A stretch of 64,000 bases of DNA from Chitinophaga solisilvae (GCF_009928525.1 NZ_JAABOK010000007.1:1-64000), one strand, 5' to 3'; shown: positions 1 through 9,042, counted from the first letter of the stretch. Numbers and translations: made by a program. Notes: a model not told the origin generated them from the sequence alone.

Positions 1-108
1 GAATTGCGAATTACGAATGAGGAGCGAAGATCTAAGCGATTAAGTATAACTTAATATCCTCTTAGATCTTCGCTCCTCATTCGTAATTCGCAATTCGTAA
101 TTCGTAAT
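1..108. repeat. Intergenic hairpin H1 (GAATTRC-arm type)
   Basis: Positions 1-36 are the exact reverse complement of 61-96, with a 24-nt loop. The outer arm is made of GAATTAC/GAATTGC 7-mers and the inner arm reads AGGAGCGAAGATCTAAG. The right arm continues with more GTAATTC words to about 108, so the left arm must begin before the window. It lies just past the 3' end of uvrA (minus strand) and probably ends that transcript. The other flanking gene is outside the window. Confidence 0.85.
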
Positions 109-128
109 TATGTTAATAACAATCAGCA

Positions 129-2945
129 TCAGATAAACTTCCCCGTATAGCTTTCCTTCACTTTCTTCAGCCCGTCCGGAAGACCAGCGTACAACAGATT
201 ACCGCCACCGGCGCCGCCTTCAGGCCCCAGATCTATGACCCAGTCTGCGCTGCGGATAACATCCAGGTTGTGTTCAATAACCAGTACAGTATGGCCCTGG
301 TCTATGAGGGCATTGAATGAGTTCAGTAATTTTTTGATATCATGGAAGTGTAAGCCGGTAGTAGGTTCATCGAAGATGAAGAGGATTTTCCCCTGGGCTT
401 TACCCTTGCCGAGGAAGGAGGCGAGCTTAACACGCTGTGCCTCGCCACCACTGAGGGTATCGCTGCTTTGCCCCAGTTTGATATATCCGAGGCCCACATC
501 GCTGAGCGGACGTATTTTATTGCATACGTCCTTTTCATCTTCAAAAAACTCCAGGGCTTCATCTACGCTCAGCTCCAGAATTTCATAGATGTTTTTGCCT
601 TTATAGGCTACTTCCAGTACTTCGTCTTTAAATCTTTTGCCGCCGCAGCTTTCGCAGGTCAGGTGTACGTCTGCGAGGAACTGCATTTCCACGATCACCT
701 CTCCTTCTCCTTTACATGCATCACAGCGGCCGCCGTCCACGTTGAAAGAAAAATGTTTAGGCTGGAAACCACGCATTTTGCTGAGTGGCTGCCGGGAAAA
801 CAGATCCCTGATTTCATCGTAGGCTTTGATATAGGTCACCGGATTGGAGCGGGATGATTTACCAATCGGATTCTGATCAATCATTTCAATCTGGGTAATA
901 TCATCCATGGCGCCTTTCATGGCTTTATGATAACCCACTTTTTCGGCAAATTCTCCTTTCAGCTTCATCAGGGCCGGATAGAGAATCTGTTTTACCAGCG
1001 TGGTTTTACCGGATCCGCTCACGCCTGTTACTACTGTCAGCACCTCTAACGGGAAATCTACAGTAATATCTTTCAGATTATGCTGACGGCAACCTTCGAG
1101 GGTGATGGCCTTTTTCCATTTACGTTGCTTCAGCGGCGGATCAATGCGGAGCGTTCCGCTGAGATACCTGCCGGTAAGGCTTTTCGGATCTTTGAGAATG
1201 GCAGGATAACTACCGGCAAAAATCACTTCTCCACCCAGGTGGCTGGCCAGCGGTCCCATATCGATGATATAGTCTGCCTCTTCCATCATCTGTTCATCAT
1301 GTTCTACCACTACCACGGTGTTGCCCAGGTCGCGCAGTTCTTTCAGCACGCTGATGAGGCGGTGGGTATCTCTGGCATGCAGCCCTATACTGGGCTCATC
1401 CAGGATGTACATGGAATTGGTGAGGTTGCTTCCCAGTGTTCTGGTGAGTTGTATACGCTGGCTTTCTCCGCCGCTGAGTGTATTGGCAACACGGTTGAGG
1501 GTAAGGTAACCCAGGCCTACGTCCAGCAAAGTTTTGAGGCGGTGGTTTATTTCAAAGAGAATACGTTTTCCTACCTGCTGATCGTATTCGTTCAGTTCCA
1601 GTTTTTCAAACCAGGCTTTGAGGTCCTGCACGGGCATATCTACCAGGGCAGCGATGTTATGCCCGCCCACCCTGATATAGAGCGCTTCCTTACGCAGGCG
1701 GCCGCCGCCACAGTCGTGGCATACGGTACGTCCACGGTAGCGGGCCTGCAGTACACGGTATTGTACCTTATACAGGTTCTGTTCCACCATTTTGAAGAAC
1801 TCATTCAGGCCGTAGAAATGTTCATTACCTGTCCACAGCAGTTTTACCTGTTCTTCGGTAAGATCCGCTATGGGCTTATGTACAGGAAATCCGAATTTAC
1901 GGGCGGCTTTTATCAGCGCTTCCTTGTATTCGCCCATTTTCTCTCCTCTCCAGGGCGCTACGGCGCCTTCAAAAACGCTGAGCCGTTTGTCCGGTATAAC
2001 GAGGTCAGCATCAATACCCAGCACCTGCCCGAAGCCCTCACAGGTAGGGCATGCACCATAGGGGTTATTGAAGGAGAACAGGTTTGGAACGGGCTCTTCG
2101 AACTGAATGCCGTCCAGCTCAAACCTGTTGGCAAAATGTTCGGTAGTGGTACCGTCAATTTCCAGGTAACAGTCGCCCTCACTTTCGTAGAAGGCCGTCT
2201 GCACGCTGTCGGCTATACGGTGTTTATCATCTTCCTCAAAATCCTTTACCACCAGCCTGTCTATCAGTATCCAGGCATCTTCCGGAACGGCCGGTTTCTT
2301 TTGCTCCAGCAGCTCTTCAATACGCAATAGCCCGGTACCACCGGCAGAGGGGGCATATAACCGGGAGAAACCTTTCTGCAGAAGAATATTCAGTTCTTCT
2401 TTGGCATCGCGTTTGGCATGACGGCGGAAAGGCGCCAGCAGCAATACTTTACTGCCGTGTTTCAGCTTCACGATATAGTCCACCACATCGCTTACCTCAT
2501 GCTTTTTTACGAGCTGCCCTGAAACAGGGGAATAGGTTTTTCCGACGCGGCCAAAGAGCAGGCGCAGGTAATCATATATTTCCGTCATAGACCCCACGGT
2601 AGACCGGGGAGTACGGGTGATTACCTTTTGTTCGATGGCGATAGCCGGGCAGATGCCTTTTATATAATCCACATCCGGCTTATTCATACGCATCAGGAAC
2701 TGGCGGGCGTAAGCACTGAGGCTTTCCGCATAGCGGCGCTGCCCTTCTGCGTACAGCGTGTCCATTGTGAGAGAGGATTTCCCTGACCCAGACACACCGG
2801 TTACTACCACCAGCTTATTACGGGGGATAGATACGCTTACATTCTTCAGGTTGTGAACCCTGGCTCCTTTTATGAAGATATTGTCCTGCGCGTTAACCTG
2901 CTGAGGATCAATTACGGCTTCCTTTTTCTTAACTTTTGTACCCAT
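129..2945 (-). CDS. uvrA: Excinuclease ABC subunit A
   Basis: This is the DNA damage-recognition ATPase of nucleotide excision repair; it loads UvrB at lesions in the cytoplasm. Its 938 residues are the normal UvrA length. Two ABC ATPase modules are visible: Walker A GVSGSGKSS at residues 50-58 with signature LSGGESQRI near 490, and a second Walker A GVSGSGKTT with LSGGEAQRV near 830. Zinc-binding CxxC pairs are present (CPTC, CHDC, CDAC, CESC). The first methionine fits the family N-terminus, although a charged lysine-rich stretch precedes the conserved core. A TAAATTTG -7-like box lies at 2953-2960 on the minus strand, only a few bases before the start codon, so a very short leader is possible. 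The gene stands alone and is followed by hairpin H1. Confidence 0.97.
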   Translation of the reverse strand: MGTKVKKKEAVIDPQQVNAQDNIFIKGARVHNLKNVSVSIPRNKLVVVTGVSGSGKSSLTMDTLYAEGQRRYAESLSAYARQFLMRMNKPDVDYIKGICPAIAIEQKVITRTPRSTVGSMTEIYDYLRLLFGRVGKTYSPVSGQLVKKHEVSDVVDYIVKLKHGSKVLLLAPFRRHAKRDAKEELNILLQKGFSRLYAPSAGGTGLLRIEELLEQKKPAVPEDAWILIDRLVVKDFEEDDKHRIADSVQTAFYESEGDCYLEIDGTTTEHFANRFELDGIQFEEPVPNLFSFNNPYGACPTCEGFGQVLGIDADLVIPDKRLSVFEGAVAPWRGEKMGEYKEALIKAARKFGFPVHKPIADLTEEQVKLLWTGNEHFYGLNEFFKMVEQNLYKVQYRVLQARYRGRTVCHDCGGGRLRKEALYIRVGGHNIAALVDMPVQDLKAWFEKLELNEYDQQVGKRILFEINHRLKTLLDVGLGYLTLNRVANTLSGGESQRIQLTRTLGSNLTNSMYILDEPSIGLHARDTHRLISVLKELRDLGNTVVVVEHDEQMMEEADYIIDMGPLASHLGGEVIFAGSYPAILKDPKSLTGRYLSGTLRIDPPLKQRKWKKAITLEGCRQHNLKDITVDFPLEVLTVVTGVSGSGKTTLVKQILYPALMKLKGEFAEKVGYHKAMKGAMDDITQIEMIDQNPIGKSSRSNPVTYIKAYDEIRDLFSRQPLSKMRGFQPKHFSFNVDGGRCDACKGEGEVIVEMQFLADVHLTCESCGGKRFKDEVLEVAYKGKNIYEILELSVDEALEFFEDEKDVCNKIRPLSDVGLGYIKLGQSSDTLSGGEAQRVKLASFLGKGKAQGKILFIFDEPTTGLHFHDIKKLLNSFNALIDQGHTVLVIEHNLDVIRSADWVIDLGPEGGAGGGNLLYAGLPDGLKKVKESYTGKFI

Positions 2946-3073
2946 GACAGAACAAATTTACGGGAAAAGATGTTAGCTAAGTATCTCGTATTTAACTGAT
3001 TTACTGCGGAAAAAAAATGTGCGGAAAAAGTCGCTGAAAGCTAATATCCAAAGGCAGGAAGCTATTTTTATTA

Positions 3074-3104
3074 TTTGTTTTATTGAACTATTCTTTTATA
3101 TTTG
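3074..3104 (+). promoter_or_regulatory. Bacteroidota-type promoter of the sigma factor gene
   Basis: TTTG at 3074-3077 and TATATTTG at 3097-3104 are 19 bp apart. This matches the Bacteroidota housekeeping consensus TTTG-N19-TAnnTTTG. Transcription would start near 3110, leaving a leader of about 140 nt before the sigma factor. The rest of the 306-bp gap (2946-3251) shows no gene. Confidence 0.75.
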
Positions 3105-3251
3105 CAAAGGACCTGTCCTATACCGTGGAATAAGTAACAAAATCTTTAACGCTTAAAACTGCTCATTATCGCATAAACTCTACTCAATTAAAACAACCAA
3201 CTGGCTGTAAAGTCCGTATTTATTTACTAACCCGTCTAGTTGTAGAAGTTT

Positions 3252-3833
3252 ATGCAAATAATGTACAAATTGTGCGACGAGCAGTTGATTACCCTTTTTA
3301 AGAAAGGACATACTTCAGCATTGGAGGAATTGGTCCGTCGCCATAAAGACAAGGTGTATACATCTATTCTGTTGCTTGTCAAAGACTCTTTTCTGGCGGA
3401 AGACATTTTCCAGGACACTTTCATAAAAATTATTGATACCATCAGGGCCGAGCGCTATACGGAGAAAGGAAAATTTTTGCCCTGGGCGATGCGTATTGCA
3501 CACAACCTGTGTGTGGACCACTTTAGAAAAATCAAACGCACGCCGATGATCAAAACCGGCGACGACAAAGATATATTTGATGTACTTGGTTTCAGCGATA
3601 GTTGTGTAGAAGAAAAAATAATGACCCGCCAGAGCCACGATCGTGTCCGCATTATGCTGGACATGCTTCCGGAAGAACAACGTGAAGTAATTATCCTCCG
3701 CCACTATGCCGAACTCAGTTTCAAAGAAATTGCTGACCTCACGCAAGTGAGCATCAATACCGCATTAGGTCGTATGCGGTATGGACTGATCAATCTCCGT
3801 AAAATGATGACGGAGAAGCAGATATGTCTATGA
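3252..3833 (+). CDS. RNA polymerase sigma factor (sigma-70/ECF type)
   Basis: This is a 193-residue sigma factor that directs RNA polymerase to a promoter subset. Region 2 covers about residues 20-100 (AEDIFQDTFIKI, then LPWAMRIAHNLCVDHFRK). Region 4 covers about 130-185 (LPEEQREVIILRHYAELSFKEIA, then an HTH ending NTALGRMRYGL). No anti-sigma gene follows: the next gene is a convergent thiolase, so this is not the usual ECF/anti-sigma pair. The start could equally be the fourth codon (MYKLCDEQ). The long leader behind a strong housekeeping promoter leaves room for post-transcriptional control, but no defined structure was recognised there. A GC-rich terminator and hairpin H2 follow. The target regulon cannot be read from the sequence. 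Confidence 0.92.
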   Translation: MQIMYKLCDEQLITLFKKGHTSALEELVRRHKDKVYTSILLLVKDSFLAEDIFQDTFIKIIDTIRAERYTEKGKFLPWAMRIAHNLCVDHFRKIKRTPMIKTGDDKDIFDVLGFSDSCVEEKIMTRQSHDRVRIMLDMLPEEQREVIILRHYAELSFKEIADLTQVSINTALGRMRYGLINLRKMMTEKQICL

Positions 3834-3859
3834 ACGACCCTTTTTTTGCTTGCCAGCAG

Positions 3860-3898
3860 CGGGCGGCCGGATGTAATGTCCGACCGCCCGTTTTTTTT
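3860..3898 (+). terminator. Rho-independent terminator after the sigma factor
   Basis: A stem CGGGCGGCCGGA / TCCGACCGCCCG with one C-A mismatch closes a 7-nt loop and is followed by eight Ts. It starts 27 bp after the stop codon. It is separate from hairpin H2, which begins only a few bases later. Confidence 0.9.
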
Positions 3899-3900
3899 AA

Positions 3901-4027
3901 AAAAATTACGAATTACGAATTGCGAATTACGAATGTGACCCGAAGATAAAAGCGAAGAATCTAATGGGTTCTTCGCTTTTATCTTCGGGTCACATTCGTA
4001 ATTCGCAATTCGTAATTCGTAATTTTT
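3901..4027. repeat. Intergenic hairpin H2, 59-bp perfect arms
   Basis: Positions 3901-3959 are the exact reverse complement of 3969-4027, around a 9-nt loop (TCTAATGGG). The arm runs from A-rich ends through GAATTAC/GAATTGC 7-mers to a GTGACCCGAAGATAAAAGCG inner part. It fills the convergent gap between the sigma factor and the thiolase. T-runs leave the stem on both strands, so it could terminate transcription in both directions. Confidence 0.92.
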
Positions 4028-4037
4028 TTAAACTGCA

Positions 4038-5237
4038 TCAGGGCTTTTCAAACACAACCGCCGCTCCCTGCCCTACGCCCACGCACATGGTAGCAAGGCC
4101 GTATCTGGCGGCAGGACGGCGTTTCATTTCGTGAAGGAGGGTGGCTGTGATGCGGGAGCCGCTGCAACCAAGCGGGTGACCGATGGCGATAGAGCCGCCG
4201 TTTACATTGACGATGTCCGGGTTGACGCCCAGTGCGTTCATACATACCAGTGCCTGTACAGCAAAGGCCTCATTGAATTCAGCCAGATGGAGCTGGTCTA
4301 TGGTAAGTCCGGCTCGTTGCAATGCTTTTCTGCTGGCGGGTATAGGGCCTATCCCCATGATAGAGGGATCTACGCCTGCCACCGCCATGCCACGGATAAT
4401 GGCGAGCGGCTGCAGATTAAACTGTCGCAGGGCCTTTTCTGATACCACCAGTACGGCGGCGGCGCCGTCATTAATACCGGAGGAGTTGCCGGCAGTAACG
4501 GTACCGTCTTTTGCAAAGGCTGGCCTCAGGCCAGCCAGTTTTTCCATGGTTGTTTCCCTGGGATGCTCATCGCGGGAAAACACAACCTGCTCTTCTTTAT
4601 TGGGCGTGATGGGCACCGGGATGATTTCATCTTCCCATTTGCCCGCATCCAGGGCCTGTTTGTAGTTGAACTGGCTGCGAAGGGCGAAGAGGTCCTGCTC
4701 TTCCCGGCTCACTTTCCACTGCCGCGCTACATTCTCGGCAGTTTCCCCCATGGAATAGGGATGATGCATATCTGCCAGCTTCTTATTGGTAAAGCGCCAG
4801 CCGATGGTAGAATCAAAGATCTCTGATTTACGGCTGAAAGGCCCTTCTGCCTTGCCCATTACAAAAGGCGCGCGGGTCATACTTTCCACGCCACCGGCGA
4901 GGTATATGTCCCCTTCCCCGCACATAACGGCTCTGGCGGCATCCATAATAGCCTGCATACCGGAGGCGCACAGGCGGTTGACGGTGTTACCGGCAACGGT
5001 TACGGGCAGGCCTGCCAGCAGAGCGGCCATCCGGGCTACGTCCCGGTTATCTTCTCCGGCCTGGTTGGCAGCGCCGGCAATTACATCTTCAATAGCAGCG
5101 GGATCTATAGTGGGATTCCTGGTTAACAGCGCTTTCAGTACATGCGCCAGCATATCATCTGGCCGGATGGTGCTCAATGCGCCACCATAGCGACCTATCG
5201 GCGTACGTACTGCATCAACTATATAAGCGGTTTGCAT
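4038..5237 (-). CDS. Thiolase, 3-oxoadipyl-CoA/acetyl-CoA acyltransferase type
   Basis: A 399-residue type I thiolase that cleaves 3-oxoacyl-CoA with CoA to give acetyl-CoA and a shortened acyl-CoA. The nucleophile motif NRLCASGMQA, the NEAFAVQ loop, the histidine motif GHPLGCSGSR and the C-terminal cysteine motif CVGVGQG are all present. The N-terminus (YIVDAVRTPIGRYGG) and DSTIGWRF block resemble PcaF/PaaJ, the 3-oxoadipyl-CoA thiolases of aromatic degradation, more than FadA. An upstream in-frame ATG at 5279 would add 14 residues with no family match, so the start at 5237 is preferred. No other pcaF or paa genes are nearby, so the true substrate is open. It is convergent with the sigma factor and divergent from rlmN. 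Confidence 0.88.
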   Translation of the reverse strand: MQTAYIVDAVRTPIGRYGGALSTIRPDDMLAHVLKALLTRNPTIDPAAIEDVIAGAANQAGEDNRDVARMAALLAGLPVTVAGNTVNRLCASGMQAIMDAARAVMCGEGDIYLAGGVESMTRAPFVMGKAEGPFSRKSEIFDSTIGWRFTNKKLADMHHPYSMGETAENVARQWKVSREEQDLFALRSQFNYKQALDAGKWEDEIIPVPITPNKEEQVVFSRDEHPRETTMEKLAGLRPAFAKDGTVTAGNSSGINDGAAAVLVVSEKALRQFNLQPLAIIRGMAVAGVDPSIMGIGPIPASRKALQRAGLTIDQLHLAEFNEAFAVQALVCMNALGVNPDIVNVNGGSIAIGHPLGCSGSRITATLLHEMKRRPAARYGLATMCVGVGQGAAVVFEKP

Positions 5238-5437
5238 GTGGATCAATTGGTTTGGCTGCAATATAAAACTCTTTTTCACTTTTCATCGTGACAGGTAAAG
5301 GGTGCGCCAATGCCCCGGCAACCAGAAAAATGTCGTTTTTACACGCTTACGGACTGATCCGTTACAACCGAGTTTCCTATCTTTGCAGGTTGATAATCAA
5401 TCTAAAAGCTAAAACTGGTGGCTAACGGCTATTTTTG

Positions 5438-5445
5438 TATCTTTG
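5438..5445 (+). promoter_or_regulatory. Putative -7 element of rlmN
   Basis: TATCTTTG fits the TAnnTTTG -7 consensus, and an identical TATCTTTG followed by CAG lies at 5378-5385. Neither has a clear TTTG 19 bp upstream. The downstream copy would give a leader of about 50 nt to the chosen rlmN start. Nothing else is seen in the 262-bp divergent gap. Confidence 0.4.
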
Positions 5446-5499
5446 CAGATGCTTTCCGACTGCCGTAAGGCAGCCATTTGCTCATATAACAGTCTATTA

Positions 5500-6543
5500 A
5501 TGAAGTCTGACAAAAAAAACATCCGGCATTTAAGTCTGCCGGCCTTACAGGAATATTTTGGTTCTATTGATGAGAAGCCATTCCGTGCCAAGCAGGTATA
5601 CGAGTGGCTATGGTTACGCCATGCAGGCAGTTTTGATGCAATGACCAATCTTTCCAAAGATTTACGTCACAAGCTGGAAGAAAACTTTCACATTCCGGCA
5701 GTGCGGGTAGACGGCATTCAGCAGAGCAATGACGGCACTATCAAAAGCAGGTTCCGGTTGCACGACAACCACCTGGTAGAAGGTGTGCTGATACCCACTG
5801 ATACCCGGCAAACAGCCTGTGTATCGTCTCAGGTAGGTTGCAGCCTCAGCTGTAAATTCTGCGCCACCGGTTATATGGACCGTAAACGTAACCTCGATTT
5901 TGATGAGATCTATGATGAAGTAGCCCTCATTAATCAGCAGGCACTCGAACACAACGGCAAAAAACTCAGTAACATCGTATTTATGGGTATGGGTGAACCC
6001 CTGCTCAACTATAAAAACGTGCTGGCATCCATTGAGCGGATCACCGCTCCTGATGGGCTGGGCATGTCGCCGAAACGTATTACCGTTTCCACAGCAGGCG
6101 TGGCCAAAATGATCCGGCAGCTGGGCGATGATAAAGTCCGCTTTAACCTGGCGCTGTCTTTACACGCCGCCAATGATAAAAAGCGCAGTGAGATCATGCC
6201 TATCAACGATTCCAACAACCTGAAGGAACTGATTAGCGCGTTGAATTATTTCTATAAGGCAACAGAAAATGAAATCTCCTTTGAATATATCCTCTTCAAG
6301 GACTTCAATGACAGCAAACAGGATGCTGACGAGCTGATAAAAATCTACCGTCAGGTGCCTGCAGACCTGGTAAATATCATCGAATACAACCCGATAGATA
6401 ATGCCCGCTTCCAGAAGCCGGACTCGCAGACAGCAGAAGAATTCATGGAATACCTTTCCCGTAACCGCGTGAATGCAAGATTGCGCCGCAGCCGTGGTAA
6501 GGATATTGATGCTGCCTGCGGACAACTGGCCAATAAAGGCTAA
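5500..6543 (+). CDS. rlmN: Dual-specificity 23S rRNA/tRNA m2A methyltransferase RlmN
   Basis: A radical-SAM enzyme that methylates C2 of A2503 in 23S rRNA and A37 in some tRNAs. The cluster motif C114-x3-C118-x2-C121 (CSLSCKFCATGY) is present. Family motifs GMGEPLLNY, STAGV, LSLHA and the C-terminal RRSRGKDIDAACGQL follow, the last holding the methyl-carrier cysteine. The frame is open further upstream (from 5443), but those residues match nothing in RlmN and overlap the likely promoter. The ATG at 5500 gives 347 residues, the usual length. Two more rRNA/RNA modification genes follow on the same strand, a small RNA-modification neighbourhood, although the 58-bp gap leaves operon structure uncertain. 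Confidence 0.96.
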   Translation: MKSDKKNIRHLSLPALQEYFGSIDEKPFRAKQVYEWLWLRHAGSFDAMTNLSKDLRHKLEENFHIPAVRVDGIQQSNDGTIKSRFRLHDNHLVEGVLIPTDTRQTACVSSQVGCSLSCKFCATGYMDRKRNLDFDEIYDEVALINQQALEHNGKKLSNIVFMGMGEPLLNYKNVLASIERITAPDGLGMSPKRITVSTAGVAKMIRQLGDDKVRFNLALSLHAANDKKRSEIMPINDSNNLKELISALNYFYKATENEISFEYILFKDFNDSKQDADELIKIYRQVPADLVNIIEYNPIDNARFQKPDSQTAEEFMEYLSRNRVNARLRRSRGKDIDAACGQLANKG

Positions 6544-6601
6544 TTACTAAAACTGAACTTACATGGGTCATGCGTGCATGATCATCAATTAATAATAATT
6601 T

Positions 6602-8068
6602 ATGAAGAAGAAAATACCTGCTAAGAAGGGTACCGCTCCTTTTAAAGGAAGAAAAACGGACAATACCGGCAAACCGGCAGCAGGCAACCGCAACAGCTCG
6701 TCCTTTGATGGTGAAAGACCAGGAAGAACATCTGCAAAAAACAGTTTCTCCGGAGATGAAAAACCAGCGTTCCGCAAACGTAGCGTTGGCGGTGATGAGC
6801 CGGTAAAAGGCAAGCGCTCTTTCAGCAGGGATAATACCGGAGACGATAAACCAACTTTCCGCAAACGCAGCGTTGGCAGCGATGAGCCGGTAAAGGGCAA
6901 ACGCTCTTTCAGCAATGACAATACCGGAGATGATAAACCAACTTTCCGCAAACGTACCTATCTCAGCACCGGTAAATCCGGCGATGAGCAACCACGCAGG
7001 CGGACCTTCGGCAACAGCGAAAAGCCGGCAGGCAAACGCTTTTCCGATAATGACGACAAACCGGCTTTCCGTAAGCGCAGCTTTGGAGAAGATAAAAAAA
7101 GCTTCGGCAAAAAATCTTCCGACGCCTACGCCCCTAAAGATGAAAGCGCCTTCCACGGCGGCTCCGGAGAGCGCAAAGGACCTAAACACAAAGACACCCC
7201 CAGCGGCTTTAACCGCAAAAAGTTCTTTGACCGCACCAACGACCGCTTCGCTGATAAACATGAAAAACATACCCGCATCAGAAAGGCAGATGCCGGCACC
7301 GAGTCACCGAAGCCTAAAAAAGAATCCAAAGAAAGTATTTTTGGCCCCGGCGAAATGCCGCTGAATAAATATATCGCGCATTGCGGACTGTGCTCCCGCA
7401 GAAAGGCGGTAGATTTCATCAAGGACGGAAAAGTAACCGTTAACGGTCAAACCGTTACAGAACCTGCTACCAAGGTTACCGCGAAAGATGTGGTGACCCT
7501 GCAGGATAAGAAAATCAATCTCACCAAAAACCTGGTGTATATCCTTCTCAATAAACCGAAAGGATTTATTACCACTACCGACGATCCGGAAGGCCGGAAA
7601 ACCGTCATGGACCTCATCAAGGGCGCTACCGAAGATGAAAGGGTATACCCTGTGGGCCGCCTGGACCGTAACACTTCTGGTCTGCTCCTGCTCACCAACG
7701 ATGGCGAACTGGCGCAAACCCTGGCACATCCTAAACATAACATCAAAAAAATATACCAGGTAGAACTGGACAAACCGCTTACCAAAGGTGATTTCGAGAA
7801 AATCATTGCTGGTCTGACCCTGGAAGATGGTGTGGCACTGGTAGATGCGCTGGGTTATGTAGATCCGAAAGATAAAAAGCAGATAGGCATAGAAATCCAC
7901 AGCGGCAAGAACCGTATTGTGCGCCGTATCTTCGAACATCTCTCCTATTCTGTAGAAAAGCTGGATCGCGTGATGTATGCGGGTCTCACCAAGAAAACGC
8001 TGAACCGTGGCCAATGGCGTCATCTCAGCGAAAAAGAAGTGATTCTGCTGAAACATTTTAAAAAATAA
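6602..8068 (+). CDS. RluB/RsuA-family pseudouridine synthase with repeat-rich basic N-terminus
   Basis: A 488-residue protein in two parts. Residues 1 to about 250 are a basic, low-complexity stretch with repeats of the form DDKPTFRKRSVGSDEPVKGKRSFS, imperfect in DNA as well. After this comes an S4 RNA-binding domain (MPLNKYIAHCGLCSRRKAVD, then GKVTVNG) and a pseudouridine synthase domain with catalytic aspartate in GRLDRNTSGLLLL and a C-terminal RIVRRIFEHL. It should convert a uridine of 23S rRNA, as RluB does at position 2605, to pseudouridine. The tail is probably disordered and could bind RNA by charge; that is inference. The next gene, another pseudouridine synthase, starts 15 bp downstream, so the two are probably co-transcribed. 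Confidence 0.92.
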   Translation: MKKKIPAKKGTAPFKGRKTDNTGKPAAGNRNSSSFDGERPGRTSAKNSFSGDEKPAFRKRSVGGDEPVKGKRSFSRDNTGDDKPTFRKRSVGSDEPVKGKRSFSNDNTGDDKPTFRKRTYLSTGKSGDEQPRRRTFGNSEKPAGKRFSDNDDKPAFRKRSFGEDKKSFGKKSSDAYAPKDESAFHGGSGERKGPKHKDTPSGFNRKKFFDRTNDRFADKHEKHTRIRKADAGTESPKPKKESKESIFGPGEMPLNKYIAHCGLCSRRKAVDFIKDGKVTVNGQTVTEPATKVTAKDVVTLQDKKINLTKNLVYILLNKPKGFITTTDDPEGRKTVMDLIKGATEDERVYPVGRLDRNTSGLLLLTNDGELAQTLAHPKHNIKKIYQVELDKPLTKGDFEKIIAGLTLEDGVALVDALGYVDPKDKKQIGIEIHSGKNRIVRRIFEHLSYSVEKLDRVMYAGLTKKTLNRGQWRHLSEKEVILLKHFKK

Positions 8069-8083
8069 CCGCCCGATAACCTG

Positions 8084-8806
8084 ATGCGATTAGAAGAGCA
8101 TATTATACTGGAGACACCTGATTTTGTTGTAGTGAACAAGCCATCGGGGATGTTGACGCTTCCTGACCGGCACGACAATGAACTGACTTCCCTGATAGCT
8201 GTCATGAAGAAGGCTTACGGCGATATCTTCACCGTACACCGGCTGGACCGGGATACCAGCGGTATCATCCTGTTTGCAAGGCATGAGGCAGCGCACAAAT
8301 ATTTTTCCCAGCTTTTTGAGAGCAGGGATGTGCAGAAGTTTTACCTGGGCCTGGTACATGGAGAGCCGGAACCGGAAAAAGGCACTATCAACGAAGGTAT
8401 TATGGAGCATCCCGTGCAGAAAGGTAAAATGGTGACCAACCGCAAAGGAAAGCCTTCCGTTACCGATTACGAAGTGCAGGAAAAATTCGGTTTGTACAGC
8501 CTGATTAAATGGCAGATTCATACCGGCCGTACCCACCAGATCAGGGTGCATATGAAGCACCTGGGACATCCTATTGCTGTGGATGAATTGTATGGCAGCG
8601 CGCAACCGGTATTGTTATCTTCCATCAAGAAGAAATTCAAGCTGGGCAAGCATACCGAAGAAGAGCGGCCGCTACTGAGCCGGCTGGCACTGCACGCCGC
8701 TATACTGGTATTCAAGGACCCGCAGGGCAAGGAATACAGTATAGAAGCCCCCTTACCAAAGGACATCAGTGCTGTACTGAATCAGCTTCGAAAACACAGG
8801 GGATGA
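8084..8806 (+). CDS. RluA-family pseudouridine synthase
   Basis: A 240-residue enzyme that isomerises uridine to pseudouridine in rRNA or tRNA. The catalytic motif VHRLDRDTSGIILFAR is near residue 50, followed by KFYLGLVHG, the GRTHQIRVHMKHLGHPI block and LHA near the end. It lacks an N-terminal S4 domain, so it resembles RluA/TruC rather than RluC/RluD. The exact target uridine cannot be assigned. It lies 15 bp after the RluB-type gene and likely shares its transcript. Hairpin H3 follows. Confidence 0.9.
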   Translation: MRLEEHIILETPDFVVVNKPSGMLTLPDRHDNELTSLIAVMKKAYGDIFTVHRLDRDTSGIILFARHEAAHKYFSQLFESRDVQKFYLGLVHGEPEPEKGTINEGIMEHPVQKGKMVTNRKGKPSVTDYEVQEKFGLYSLIKWQIHTGRTHQIRVHMKHLGHPIAVDELYGSAQPVLLSSIKKKFKLGKHTEEERPLLSRLALHAAILVFKDPQGKEYSIEAPLPKDISAVLNQLRKHRG

Positions 8807-8810
8807 TTTT

Positions 8811-8940
8811 TTATTTTATTATTTCATTATTTGAGATTTAAATAAAAGCGAAGACCAGAGCGATGATACATGAAGTATTTGCTCTGGTCTTTGCTTTTAT
8901 TTAAATCTCAAATAATAAAATGGGAACATAATAAAATAAA
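8811..8940. repeat. Intergenic hairpin H3 (ATTTGAGATTT-arm type)
   Basis: 8826-8861 pairs with 8881-8916 over 36 bp with one mismatch and a 19-nt loop. Outer A/T blocks (TTTATTTTATTAT and its complement) also pair across an internal loop. The inner arm AAATAAAAGCGAAGACCAGAGC has the core of the GAATTRC hairpins, but the outer arm is of the other type. It fills the convergent gap between the RluA-type gene and the peroxiredoxin. Confidence 0.85.
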
Positions 8941-8963
8941 AAAACGGGGAAAAATCCCCGTTT
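8938..8963 (-). terminator. Terminator of the peroxiredoxin gene
   Basis: On the minus strand AAACGGGG / CCCCGTTT forms an 8-bp stem with a 6-nt loop and is followed by seven Ts. It lies 80 bp past the peroxiredoxin stop codon. Confidence 0.85.
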
Positions 8964-9042
8964 CGTAAAAATCAAAAACCAACCATTAAAAAATCGTTTA
9001 AGCAACCGGAGCGGCTGGTGGTTATCCGGTGGCTGAATATTT

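Noticed and set aside
1080..2330. Long plus-strand frame of 416 codons opposite uvrA
   Set aside because: It is antisense to a well-supported gene, its product matches no family, and it has a composition rich in Phe, His and Tyr typical of shadow frames.
3105..3251. Riboswitch in the long leader of the sigma factor gene
   Set aside because: No conserved aptamer pattern or terminator/antiterminator pair could be found by eye.
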